From Linepithema humile (Eukaryota > Arthropoda > Insecta > Hymenoptera > Formicidae): a DNA stretch of 64,000 nt. Below are positions 1 through 11,497 of this stretch, piece after piece (the first letter of the stretch is position 1; each line of letters starts with the position of its first letter). The stretch lies in assembly GCF_040581485.1 (NCBI RefSeq), contig NC_090130.1, positions 26,637,418 to 26,701,417 of the forward strand, read 5' to 3'. The translations under genes and the position numbers were made by a program. The notes beneath the pieces were generated by a model. That model was not told the origin of the DNA, searched no databases, and saw nothing but the letters and a program-made list of their open reading frames with translations.

Positions 1-866
1 CAACCCTATGTTGCAAATCTATTTTTTCAAAATCAAAATTTTTTAAAACATTACATCTTCCGAAAAGCGAGCATCGTTATAACAAAAACCCTACAAAGAT
101 ACGATGTGATCCGAATATCTTTAATTTTTTAAGGTTTATATCCACGATATATTTTTAACAATTTTTTATTTTTTACAAAACCTCACAGTGCACACGCGTG
201 TGTATATGTGTAATAAATCCTTATTAATTCAATTTATTTATTGGTTTTCGCATCGTCAATATTCTATATTATTTATAGTGTTTTTCCGACGACAATATAA
301 ATATTTAAAATTTGTCTTAATTTTTCAAATTTAACGATTATTTATACGCTCATCTAAATACATAAAAATTTTAAACATTTTTCATCCCAAAAATGTTTCA
401 TGAAAATCGCATTTTATAATCGCAAAACGAAGCAATAACAATATATAAATATAATTATGCATTAATTAATTATTTGCCAAGCACGCAACACAAACTACAA
501 GTTTGGGAAGAATTTGCAAGACGATTTAACAAGAATTCAACATGGTTATTTAATTTTCGCGCCGAAATGGATATATATCACGTGCGTCGCGACATAGCCC
601 TGCACACTGTTCAGGTCGCAATCGTCTTGTTTACAATGCGATATTTTTTCTTCTACCCGACCGCAACTCTTGTTACGTTAGAGTCTAAACACGAGACTTT
701 ACTATGAGCTCGAAAAAACGCAATGTGCGACTGGCGGTGGTCAAACAGTCCATCATCCGAGGATCGGAAAGTCAAACACGCCTTGTAAATCCTTGTTGTT
801 TAATTCTCAAAAAACATGTTGCATCATCGTTGTCTCCATATTAAAATGAGGTGCAAGAATACTCAC
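1..866. other. AT-rich sequence without a recognisable gene
   Basis: No open frame here shows splice signals, domain motifs or paralog support. The short open frame near 474-707 has no recognisable motif. If the CpG-rich block at 867-1300 is a minus-strand first exon, this stretch would be the start of its first intron. Confidence 0.5.
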
Positions 867-1300
867 CGGGATGACTCGTCGCGCACTCCCTTCCTCTCTG
901 CTCTGCCGCGCCGGTGCGGCTCCGCCGAATCCTGGTCTAGCCGTCACTCAGGATACTGTCACATACACCTTGTCGTTACGCACTGCGCGTCGTGCTTCTT
1001 TCTCGTCACGGCGCGACGACACGCGAATTGCAGACTCGAGACGGATGAACGGACGGACGCGCACAAACGAGATACACACAGAACTTGGTTTGCGCTTTCC
1101 TCCTACACCCTCCCGGAGGACTGCCGCAGATATCTCACGCGAGCACACCGAGCGCAGAAATACGTTATATCAATACAGACCTCAGACCGTCACGCACTGA
1201 CTGCCGGCTGCCGCGACCGACCTTCTCTTCTCAACGGCGCGCGCGCACATCTACGAGTTCGAACGGACCCCGCCGCTTGTGCGACATTAGCGAACTCTGT
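867..1300 (-). promoter_or_regulatory. CpG-richer block, possible 5' exon/promoter of a minus-strand gene leaving the window
   Basis: This block is visibly richer in G+C and CpG than the rest of the window, which is usual for housekeeping promoters in Hymenoptera. On the minus strand a good donor, GTGAGT, lies at 861-866, so an exon could end at 867. Several overlapping open frames exist on both strands, none with a recognisable domain, as expected of GC-rich non-coding sequence. Inference: a 5'-UTR exon plus promoter of a gene lying to the left. It could also be a plus-strand promoter or an old repeat. Confidence 0.3.
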
Positions 1301-2015
1301 TGCTACATTACGGAATACTATATTAAAACACTTGTTGAGACACGAATGATATATTATCGACATCGACGGACGGTAAGACAGAAGGTAAAACAGAAATGTC
1401 TCTGTTTTACCTTATACTTTTCGTAAAATTCGATTTTTTTGGCTGCATGGCTTGAAAAATCCTTTCAAATCGACCATCCGTAGTGTATTAGCATCAAGGT
1501 TGGGAAAGTTACTTTATAAAAGTAACTCGTTACCGTTACCGTTCTTTTTTTTAAAAAGTAACTCGTTATCGTTACTCGTTATCAATTTTAAAAAGGAACT
1601 CGTTACCGTTACCGTTACTCAAAAAGTAACGAATCGTTACAATTTCCATTACTTTTTTTATATATAATACAAATTTTATGCACAATTTTTTTAATACAAG
1701 ATTAAATTAAACACCACAAATTTACAGTAAACATAAAAAATTTTTAAACATTATTTTTTATTAAAGTAACAAAAATAATATAATTTTAATAATGATATTG
1801 CTATTAATATAAAATGTAATAATATATAATAAAAATAATAATTTTAATAATAAGATATTTTAAATAAGAAAAATTTTTAATGAAGTTGTAAACAAGCTTT
1901 CTTAAAAATTCTTAGATGCTGTAAATATAAATTAAAAATTGTGAAAACAACAAGCTAATAGAGCAGGAGCCGGATAGAATTGCTCAAAAGTTTATTTTAT
2001 TAAAGAATTATTACA

Positions 2016-2049
2016 AACGTTTCGGCCTAAGGGATATGACCATCTTCAG
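2016..2049 (-). ncRNA. Hammerhead-ribozyme-like motif, left arm
   Basis: On the minus strand the order is CTGAAGA, a possible 4-bp helix II (GGTC/GGCC with one wobble, preceded by an unpaired T), then GAAACGTT. This matches the CUGANGA...GAAA...NUH hammerhead order with a minimal helix III. Two bases of the helix I strand present in the right-arm copy are missing, so helix I is weak. Probably an inactive relic. Confidence 0.25.
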
Positions 2050-2641
2050 TAAAATTGACAAAAATGATGTAGTTGTAAGTAGAGAAACGTTGATAAGATA
2101 GTTAAGCTAGAAATGCTTTCGAACAATGATTATGATTTTGGTAAAACATCCTGTTAATGTAAAACGAAACACGAATTAAGAGCGTTATCAAAGCCCAAAA
2201 TTGAAAAAATTGATATGTATAAATATTTCTGATAATACGGTTTGTACATTTTGTTGCTAGTCTTATTAATAATGTGTAAAGCCAAGGACCATTTAATTTG
2301 CAATTAAAAAAAACAAACAAAATTAATTTTAAATAATTTTAGATAATTTTCGACTAATTTCTTAAATCTTGTTTGTTTTTTCTAATTGCAAGTTAGATGG
2401 TCCTTGGCTTTACACACTTTTAATAAGACTAGCAATAAAATATACAAACCGTATTATCAGAGGTATTTATACACAAAAATTTTTTTAATTTTGAGCTTTG
2501 ATAACGCTCCTAACTCGTGTTTCGTTTCACATTAACAGGATGTTTTATCAAAATCTTAACCATTGTACGAGAGCGTTTCTAGCTTAACTATCTTATCAAC
2601 GTTTCTCTACTTACGACTACATCATTTTTGTCAATTTTACA

Positions 2642-2675
2642 CTGAAGATGACCACATCCCTTAGGCCGAAACGTT
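2642..2675 (+). ncRNA. Hammerhead-ribozyme-like motif, right arm
   Basis: The core reads CTGAAGA, then a short helix II region ending GGCC, then GAAACGTT. Helix I is supported: TTACA just upstream (2637-2641) is complementary to TGTAA just downstream (2676-2680). Against activity, helix II has an A-C mismatch and an extra T after the first core block. Minimal type I hammerheads of this shape are established for Penelope-like elements. Activity here is unproven. Confidence 0.35.
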
Positions 2676-3124
2676 TGTAATAATTTTTTAATAAAATGAA
2701 CTTTTGAGCAATTTTATCCGGCTCCTGCTCTATTAGCTTGTTTTCACGATTATTATTTTAATAAGGAAGAGCAAAATTTTAATATTATTTGTATAAATTA
2801 AAAAGTTTTTTTATTGTTAGTTTTTCTATAAATTTGTAGATATATAGAGTAAATTTGAAAAATGTCACGATAAAAGTAACTGTTAAATTTGTTACTCGTT
2901 ACCGAAAAATGTAACGAAGTTACTTTTTTCGTTACAAAAAAAATTTGTAACGCCGTTACCGTTACAGTTATCGAAAAAAAGTAATTGTAACGGTAACGGC
3001 GTTACAAGTAACGCGTTACTTCCCAACTTTGATTAGCATATGTACTTTACTTACAGAAAAGGACTTTTCATTCTATACAGCCAAAAAAAAGTTAAGTGTA
3101 TTTGAAAAAAATAGGTAAAACAGA

Positions 3125-5618
3125 CCACTTTAGGATCACCTTAAGCAGAATTGAGCGCTTTGTGATAATAATAACTTATATATGTGTATGCATAGAAAAA
3201 TTAATTGTTGTTAAATGAGTTAAATGAGTTAAATGAGAATTGTATCATAGACTTCACGATTATGTCTACATAGATTGTTTAATCAATATTTACGTAATGT
3301 TTACACTGATTCTTTTATTGTAATATAAACTCTGTAGATTGTTATAATAATTATATTTTTCAGTAATTAATATACTTGATTTTAAATATTAATTATAAAA
3401 ATATTTAATGTTTATAATAACATTATTTCAACAAATAATGACTTTGCAATAAATTTTTATTATATTACAGATTAGCAGATTTTAAATGAAAGTCAAATCT
3501 TTCCAGAAACAATCTTTAAATTCTAGTTATTAATTTTAATTTTGTTTTGTAACTTCAAGGTCTGTAACACAACAATCTGATGTTTATATGTCGCGAACGT
3601 TACGAGACAAAGTTTTGGGTCTTTCTTCTATTTTATTAAGATAACTTTTAGAGATACTAGTTGTAGCATACTAAAAATGTAATAAAATTATTCAAAACCA
3701 TAACTAATTGTTAGTAGATTATTTACTATATTTCTCTTACATAGCACAACTTTCTCAGACAGCAAATGTGGATACGTTTTAATTTAACGCATAATGCATA
3801 ATATTAAATATTCAATACATTTTATGATTCTAAAAACTTAAAATAATTGTAAGTTTTAATTTAAATATTTAACTGTTTTCTCTAAAAAATAATAATGGTA
3901 TTTTTTAAATACAATTATGTAGGATTCTAGCCGACTTTCTTTCGTTCTTCAAAAAATATCTATTAGTTTTTTAATTACTTCTTAAAATTATATCTCTCCA
4001 TCAAAGAAATTACATTTTTCTCTATATATTCCTAATATATTTTCCATATTTTATTTAAAAACTGTCGACAAATTACAAACATTCAAACAATATGTTGGAA
4101 TTTAGATTAAAAGTTTATAGCTTAAAGATATATTTTTTTATAAATTATTTTTAATCAAGTTTTAAGAAGAAAGAATCAATAATCTGTATTTAAATGTACA
4201 TACTGATCATAAGAAGAAGTTCAACGTTAGCATATTGTGTACAATTAGCTTCGGAGCCTCATCGGACACACCATGATCAACACACATTGGTTACATATCG
4301 TGCCAGTAGAGCCAGTTCAATATAATCCTGCCAGCGACTTTTAGACGACAGTCTTGGTTTCACTTTCGTGAGAGCACAACCATTTTCTGGAAATTTATTC
4401 TGTCAAGAAATATGACTATATGATACATTTTGTCATTATATCGATTTAATCAATTGATCCAGATATTGGTAAGCTGTTGCTGATTTTATAATATATATAA
4501 TCTACCAATAAAATTTTCACTGTGACATACATTATTTCGTTTTTATATTGGTAGTTTAATGCCATTATTAATAAGAGAAATTAGCTAGATAACTTATCAC
4601 ATAAGTTTCTTGCAAAAATATTTCTTTTAATCGTTTATAATAAAATTTTAATTAATTTTTAATAAACATATATGCAATTTATTATAATTACTGTTAGATT
4701 TTATAAACAATTATTCTTATAAATAAATCAGTGATATAAAAATAATTTTTCTCGATTGAACTCGAATTGTCGGGTACAAAGTTCGTAATCTTGTGAGAAA
4801 AAGATTACAATGCAGATCTATTTATTTTATTCTATTTAGTTTTTAATATTCATGTCTACTGTTTTATTTTTAGTTTTAATTATTGTCAATCTTGAAATTG
4901 TACTTATAGTTGTAGATTTTTTGTTTTATTCGTAATTCTTAATTTTTATATTACTAATTTTTAAATTTGATGTTTTTTGATATTTTTACTTATACAACTA
5001 CGACATAACTATTTTGTACATAATTGTACACATAACTATTTACTGTGTAAAATCAATTTTTATAAAACAAAACATAAATCGCGGTAAAAATCATTGATTT
5101 CTCAATCTACCACAATTCAGAGATTTTGTTGATTGTCGTTCAAATTAAAAAAACTAATGTAAGCTAAATTCAAAGATAATAGTTTGCTTGGCAATGCATA
5201 CACTCGCGGGAAAAATATGGGAGAGCGTGTATATATATATGAAAGTCTGTGCAAACATACATGTTTTATAAAATACTTTAGGAAATTTTGAATTTCTTAC
5301 CGTTAGTAGCGTAGCAGCAAGCACATCGTAATATTTTTCGCGCATAAACATCGTAAAGAAAAACAGTAAATATGCCGAAATTGGTCACACTTGTTATGAA
5401 ATTCTGTTACAATAATAATTTAAATTCAAAAATTTTTTTCTATTAACCGGAAATTCGTTATGCAACCAAAATCATCCTTCACACTTTTTTACCTGCAACA
5501 TTTTTAATTTACATATGTACTGCATATTGGCTTTATAATTTGTATATTGCAATTTGAAATACTGTTCATAAATTGTTGTAGGGTTTCTTAATAATCTGAG
5601 AGTGCAAGAATTTATAAA
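3125..5618. other. Upstream flank of COE1; array unit 1 begins near 3590
   Basis: No gene is seen. A short tandem repeat (TTAAATGAG three times) lies at 3211-3237. From about 3590 the sequence is shared with the flank of COE2 (from about 11,905). A less AT-rich block at 4200-4400 and another at 5160-5360 are almost unchanged between the two copies. The second block is also recognisable upstream of COE3 (21,960-22,130) and COE4 (30,010-30,170), so it is the best candidate for shared regulatory or 5'-UTR sequence. No TATA box or start site could be fixed. Confidence 0.5.
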
Positions 5619-8600
5619 ATGTGGCGGTATCCTAATAAAACATGGATCAAACTGAGCTGTTTGATCTACTTCTTTGCGCTTAATGCGCATACAATGGGGA
5701 TCTATGGGGCACCTACAGTAAAAATACCAAATGGCTTATTGGAGGGTACAATAATGATGAGTAGATTGCATAATGGGATAGATGCATACCAAGGAATTCC
5801 CTACGCCGCTCCGCCAGTTGGAGAACTTCGATTCAAGGTAAAAAATTATTGTTTATTGTAAAATATATAAACAAAATATTAAGTATTTTACTTTTCGTAG
5901 TTTCTATTCAATTAAATCTTTTAACGTAAATTTGCACCGAAATTTAAACAAATATATAATTTTATATGAAAATGATCAAAGTCGAAAATATATGAAATAT
6001 TTCAGAGAGAAAAAATCAATAAAAATCTGTAATAAAAAAATTAAAATATTAACATAACAGTTAACAGTTAATTAATAACGATTAAATAAAAGAGAAAATT
6101 ATAAATACAAATTTATAATAAAAATTTATTTTTTCTTTAATTTTATAAAATAATATTTGTCTCATGTAATTACATGACATAACATATTCACTTTAAACTT
6201 GCCATACCCACTATTTTTGTTACCTAAATTTTAATATTTAAATTAAAATCTACCTCTTTTTTAAAGCCACCACAACCCGCATCCGCATGGTCTAAAAAAC
6301 GACTAGCCGTGAGCCCTTCGCCGTTCTGCATACAAAAAGATATATTTACAACTATGAAAACTCTTATCGGTCAAGAAGATTGTCTTTACTTAAATGTCTA
6401 CACACCGAGTGTTAAGAAACATTCTTTCACTAAACTTCCAGTTATGGTTTGGTTTCACGGTGGTGGATGGATTAGTGGTGGTAGCGATTATTATAAACCC
6501 AACTACTTGCTGGACCGCAATATTGTTCTCGTCACTGTGAATTATCGGTAATGAAACTTTTGAATAACGGAATAATTCTCTCATTCTAACGATTCTTCTC
6601 ACATTAGACTTGGACCGTTGGGTTTCTTGAGCACGGAAGACTCGGAATGTCCAGGAAATCTAGGACTGAAGGATCAACAGCAAGCTTTGCGATGGGTGAA
6701 GGAAAACATTGCTTATTTCAATGGTGATCCGACAAGAGTAACTATCTTTGGTGAAAGTTCAGGTGGTGCTAGTGTTCACTATCATATGGTCAGTCCTCTT
6801 TCAAAAGGTAAATCTTTTACAATATCTTCGTGAACTGTCACATTAGTTGCACCAAATTTTTTACAAATAATTAAATACAAAAAGTATAAAATATAATAGA
6901 AAATAGAAAAATAAATATGTATGGCTATATATTTATACTGTTATAATGTATGAACTCCATCGCACACAGGATTTTTTCATCGCGCCATTTCGCAAAGCGG
7001 CACCTTTTATAACCCATGGACTTTAATGCCACCGGGATCTGGCAAGAAGAATGCCGAAACCTTAGCTAAACATTTAAAATGTTCAACCGAGAACTCCAAG
7101 AAACTTATTGAATGTTTGCGAACAAAGAACGCAAGGGAGATTACTGACACCAATCATATTTTTCAGGTAATTAAATTCAATACATTTCAAATATCAAAAA
7201 ATGTTTAATTTACACATTATTTTAAATTTGCATTGTTTAATTTAATTTAATTTAATTATCCATATTTTATCGTAGATTTTGAGTTACTGCCCGACGATAG
7301 CTTTCAGACCAATAATCGAACCCAAACACTCAGGTGCTTTTTTGATTGAAGATCCTTTAATTTCCGTGCAAGAAGGCCGTCTTGCCAATGTACCCTGGCT
7401 AACGGGAGTCGTTTCGCAGGAAGGTGCAATGATAGCATCATGTAAGGATCTCTCTGATAATGTGAAAATCGTATCTATAATATATACTAATTATTAAACT
7501 TTGGGATTATAATTCAGAGACATTTGTTGAATATTCCTCATTTTTTCTTAGAAATAATTATGAATTTTTTAAAGACAGTTTTTATCATAATAAAAAACAT
7601 TTTTACCTATTAATTATTTTGATAAATCTTATTAGTATAAAACTCATAAGAAATGTTAACTTTAAATTCTCAAATGTCTTTCCAAATAGCATGTAAACTT
7701 AACTCACTACTCTTTCACAATTCATTACATTATAATTCAATAAATTATTTGAATTTTTTAAATGTAAATAATATCAAAAATTACTTCTTAAATGTAATGT
7801 ATAATTTATAATAAATAATGGCAACAATAAAATACCGAAAGATTAACATACGTTATATTTTTCAGCTGTTTACGGTCAGAAAATGGTGGAAGAACTTGAT
7901 ACTAAATTTATGAAATTGGCGCCTCTAACCTTATTATATCAGGAAAGATATCATCTTGCTGACCAAAATTTTGTTGATCGGGTAACCAAGGATATCCGTA
8001 AATATTACTTCGGTAAAAGTATCATTGACTATTCCGACGAAGTCAGATTCAATATGATCAACGTAAGTTCAAATAATGAATAATAATAATAATATTAATA
8101 ATAACAATAATAATCATAATAATAAATAACGAAAAATTATCTTGATATCTATGTTAAAACATAAAATGTCAAAATATACATATTTACACTTAATTTAATT
8201 AAGATGTTTATTACGAATTTACGGATGTTAAAATTTCGATTGTTTCGATGTCACTATAATCATAATACGATTTATCTCTTGACCATTCTCACAATAATAT
8301 TCAAATAGTATAATATTTAATTTATTATGATTTTTATAATTTATTTTGTTTCACTATAAATCTAATCGTTCTTTAATGTGATTTTATAGATGTACAGTGA
8401 TGCATGGTTTACTCATGGCACATACATGGCCGTGCGAGACTTTCTCGCTAAACAAACTTCTTCACTCTATTTTTATTATTTCTCATACAAAGGAAACATA
8501 TCCTTCAGTTCAACATTCGGTGACTCCATAAGAGATTATGGAGTATCGCATGCGGATGAAATTCAGTATCTATTTCCGCTGAGCCTAAAATCATTCGGGA

Positions 8601-9170
8601 ATTTTGACCATTTGACCGAAGATGATAAGAACATGATTGATCGCTTGACCACATTTTGGAGCAATTTTGCAAAATTTGGGTAAGTGCTAATATCTTTGCT
8701 AATTAATATTATTTGTATTTTTAAAACTACATGCCCATGTATATATATATTTTTTTTCTTTTTTTTTTCAAATAAAACTATATAAATACTTTTTAAAAAG
8801 CATTAGTTAATACAATTTTTCATTTTTCATAAAAATATATGTTTGGAATGTTTGTATTAAAAATTTATTAGTTTAGAATATGTTTTAATTTTACTATGAA
8901 TGTATAATATTTATACAAATATGATAAAAATGCATATAAAAAATACAATTGTAAAATGTCCCTAATAATGCTAAATAAATTTTTCTTAGAAATCCATCGT
9001 CGAGAAAATTGCAGTGGACGCCAACAGAATCAAATTTATTGAAATATCTGCATATTGTAAACAGTGAGCAGATTGTCATGAAAAGTGAATTTTTAAAGGA
9101 TAGAATGTTATTTTGGAACAATCTTGAAAATCGATTGAAATCTTTTGGTAAAAACTATAGAACTTTGTAA
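5619..9170 (+). CDS. COE1: secreted carboxylesterase (type-B, esterase FE4/JHE-like)
   Basis: Eight exons: 5619-5837, 6267-6547, 6608-6807, 6970-7166, 7276-7441, 7866-8062, 8390-8679, 8990-9170. All introns are GT-AG and the phases close to 576 aa, normal for insect carboxylesterases. Residues 1-25 form a signal peptide (core LSCLIYFFALNA). Family marks follow in order: GIPYAAPPVG, EDCLYLNVYTP, the oxyanion-hole HGGGW (His137), nucleophile GESSGG (Ser217), acid in QEG (Glu348) and GVSHADE (His474). The triad is complete, so it should hydrolyse carboxyl esters outside the cell. The natural substrate (lipid, xenobiotic, hormone or pheromone ester) cannot be told. The nucleophile elbow has Ser where the family usually has Ala (GESAGG). 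A polyadenylation signal lies at 9413. Confidence 0.92.
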
Positions 9171-10245
9171 AACGGATCTTATTTTTTATTTGCAGAAATT
9201 GAGTACAAAAATTTCTCAAATGTTGCAAGATATGAAGCACTAAAAACTTAAGAAGTTTTTTCTTTATAAAATTTTAGTGACAAAAATTGCAAATTGTAAA
9301 AAATTTTTAAATATGTATATATATATAGGAAGTGCGCAAATGAATAGCATTTAATCCTTGTTTTTTTACTTTTTTACTTAGCAATGACTTAGTAGAACGA
9401 ATAAACTGTTTTAATAAATAAATTTGCTTTTATTTTTTATCACAAAACCCATAAAAATTTTTGCATTTTCTTAACTTAATCTTAACAAAAATGACTATTA
9501 CTATACGATCGGCAATAAAATGCAAGTTATAGAATAATATGTACAGAATTTTATTTAAAAAATTCTTTTTTATCTTTAATATAATACAAAATTCTTTTAC
9601 ATAATTTTTAACTGCAATACAAATCATAGATGGATTTTTATAAATTAAACTTTATTAATTTAATTACAGTTAATTTAATTATTTATATTAAGTTAAATAA
9701 GATTATTGCTCTCTTTTCTTGTACGGTATTATATAATATCGGTTACTATTACTGCTGTTTTTTTACTGTTATAATAAAAAAATATGATGCATTAATAAAT
9801 ATTGTTTTTTTATAAGTAAAAATAATGGTAAAAGTAACAGATACAATAAATTCTATGTAAAAAGGTAATAATCTCAAATCATATATTTTGTTATTACATT
9901 AATAATATTTAATTAAAAAGACAGAAGAAGTAATCAGAAAAAATACATCTTTTTTACTGTATGATATTTACTTTTATTCAAATATGACTTTTTAAAATTT
10001 AACGAAATATTTAATGTATAATTATAATTAAGCTTAAAGATTAATTCATTTCTATTATTAATTTGTTATTAATGTAAAAACAAACGATTAAAAAGAACAA
10101 ATGTTTTACCTTACTTCAAATTGTAGATTGACAGAGTACGTTGACGCATCGAAATTGAATATCTATTATTAGTTAATTAAAAATTACTATTGCAAACGTG
10201 ACAAGTTAATGTGAGTTTAAATGTGGAGTACCAACGCATCTGATT
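9171..10245. other. 3' UTR of COE1 and AT-rich spacer
   Basis: Two AATAAA signals (about 9399 and 9413) end the likely COE1 transcript. The rest is AT-rich and shared with the matching spacer of unit 2 (17,475-18,541). The open frames on both strands are short, low in complexity and lack motifs. Confidence 0.5.
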
Positions 10246-11497
10246 ATGGATGAGAAAAAGAAGGACGAATTTACAGTCGAGATGGAAGTAAAAATGCTTA
10301 TGCCTCTAATATGGGATTCACCGGCGATATGTAAAATTCAGGATCTCAAGGAAGCGCAGTACGAAGAAGTTCTGCGCCTGATAAAAGTTCTCTTTTGCAT
10401 ACTTGTTATTTAACACAATTAAATAATATATAATCAGCCAAACAGCACCTTTTCGAACCAAAGAATTTTTTTCTTAAATTTTGTTACGGATCATAGGATT
10501 CTTAATTGACCTACTTTCTTTTCTTCTAAAGACTGAAACGAATAAAATACAGAAGCGTAGAAAAAATTGCAGTCGACTTTGCTTATACTTTATTTTATTA
10601 ATATTCTAAAATAATGTGAAAATAAAAGATCAATGTTTTGTGGCATAATGTTTTGAAAATGAAAGATTTTTATCCTTGTATAGCATCATTATTTTAAAGA
10701 GGAACCAATGTGCAAGGCGGCTTTCTTGCTACAGAATCAGGAATCTGTCAATGCGTATTTAAATCTTATAAGGACATGGATAAAGGACACCACCAGTTTG
10801 GTCGCACTCAGTTTAGCATCAGGGCGTGTCATTGGAATTGCTGTTACGCGAATAAGTAGCGACTCGGATAAAACCGACACGTATAATCGAGTACTAGTAC
10901 GTGTGTTATCTTATAAAAACAAATGTTTCAAACTTTACAAGTTTGCTATAAGTTTGCGAGAAGATTTTTTGAATGTAATGTTAATGTGGCATTATAATAG
11001 CATAATAAAACATTTTACATAAAAAAGGGATTTATTATAATCTATTATATTAAATTCATTAAATATATTATATAATTTAACATATATTCAATTTGGCCTA
11101 GAATTTCTAGAAAAATTCGCTAAAGAAAATCATGCATTTGATCACTTTAATAAAGCAGACGAACGCATACAAGAAGCTCGATTGTGACGTGTATATTCGA
11201 GTTTATATCCTCTGCTTTCATCTGTCTTATCAACAATAGGGTGTCGGCATGACTCTTTTAAAAACTTGCATTGATGTTGCACCTACGCTTGACATGCCAG
11301 CAATCGATGGCGTTTTCACGTCAGGCCTCAGTCAATCATTAGCACCGAAATTAGGATTTCGTTTCGTCTCAGAAATTCGCTACAGTCAATGGGTCGTCGA
11401 CAACCAAATCGTATTCGATGACCCCGGCAATGGAAATTATTCAGCCGCTTTTATGAGAATGCAAATACCTTTTCAAAAATCAATTAGTAAATTATAG
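10246..11497 (+). pseudogene. NAT1: broken arylalkylamine/dopamine N-acetyltransferase-like gene
   Basis: By comparison with the intact copy at 18,542-19,796 the exons are 10246-10386, 10684-10896 and 11102-11497. Exons 1 and 2 are open. Exon 3 has a TAG at 11108-11110 (third codon of the exon, GAG in the intact copy). A second TAG at 11237-11239 falls inside the acetyl-CoA-binding loop, where the intact copy has AAG in QQKGVG. There is also one codon deleted just after 11,134. A product would lack the whole catalytic half. Its sequence remains very close to the intact copy, so the loss is recent. Sequencing error at two sites is unlikely but possible. Confidence 0.85.

Larger units (their letters stand above)
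1941..2747. mobile_element. 807-bp long inverted repeat nested in the hAT element (Penelope-like/foldback candidate)
   Basis: The left arm (1941-about 2320) and right arm (about 2369-2747) are near-perfect inverses around a ~48-bp AT-rich spacer. The outer ends read GTGAAAACAACAAGC and its inverse. Each arm contains one CTGAAGA...GGCCGAAACGTT motif resembling a hammerhead ribozyme core. Such cores are known in the terminal repeats of Penelope-like retroelements, which often have inverted arms. No reverse transcriptase or GIY-YIG frame is visible. A foldback DNA element is the main alternative. Confidence 0.6.
1495..3031. mobile_element. Non-autonomous hAT-superfamily transposon with 8-bp TSD
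   Basis: The termini are inverted: CAAGGTTGGGAAAGTTACT on the left and GCGTTACTTCCCAACTTTG on the right. They are flanked by an exact 8-bp duplication ATTAGCAT (1487-1494 and 3032-3039). Eight-bp TSDs are characteristic of hAT elements. The subterminal regions (1505-1650 and 2870-3020) are packed with GTTAC/GTAAC motifs in both orientations, typical of transposase-binding arrays. No transposase frame is present, so it depended on a helper. It carries a later inverted-repeat insertion at 1941-2747. Confidence 0.85.
1401..3124. mobile_element. Outer TIR element, split by a later hAT insertion
   Basis: The left arm (1401-1475) starts TCTGTTTTACC and contains a T-run followed by GGCTGCATGG. The right arm (3055-3124) is its imperfect inverse and ends GGTAAAACAGA. 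A hAT-type element (1495-3031) sits between them. Next to the left end, GGTAAAACAG at 1384-1393 pairs with CTGTTTTACC at 1402-1411 as a small palindrome, so the exact terminus is unsure. I saw no clear target-site duplication and no coding sequence. Probably an old MITE-like element. Confidence 0.4.

Noticed and set aside
816..1426. Overlapping long open frames on both strands
   Set aside because: All lie in one CpG-rich block, overlap in several frames, and show no domain, signal peptide or paralog. Stop codons are simply rarer in GC-rich DNA. Treated as a probable 5' exon/promoter.
1941..2747. CRISPR-like or viral origin for the repeats
   Set aside because: There is one inverted pair, not a spaced array, and the sequence is an intron-bearing animal genome. 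No tRNA, rRNA, CRISPR or viral gene was seen in the window.
5154..5351. 65-codon minus frame kept identical at 13,466-13,663
   Set aside because: Identity reflects the recent 8.3-kb duplication. The frame is not preserved in the matching blocks before COE3 and COE4.
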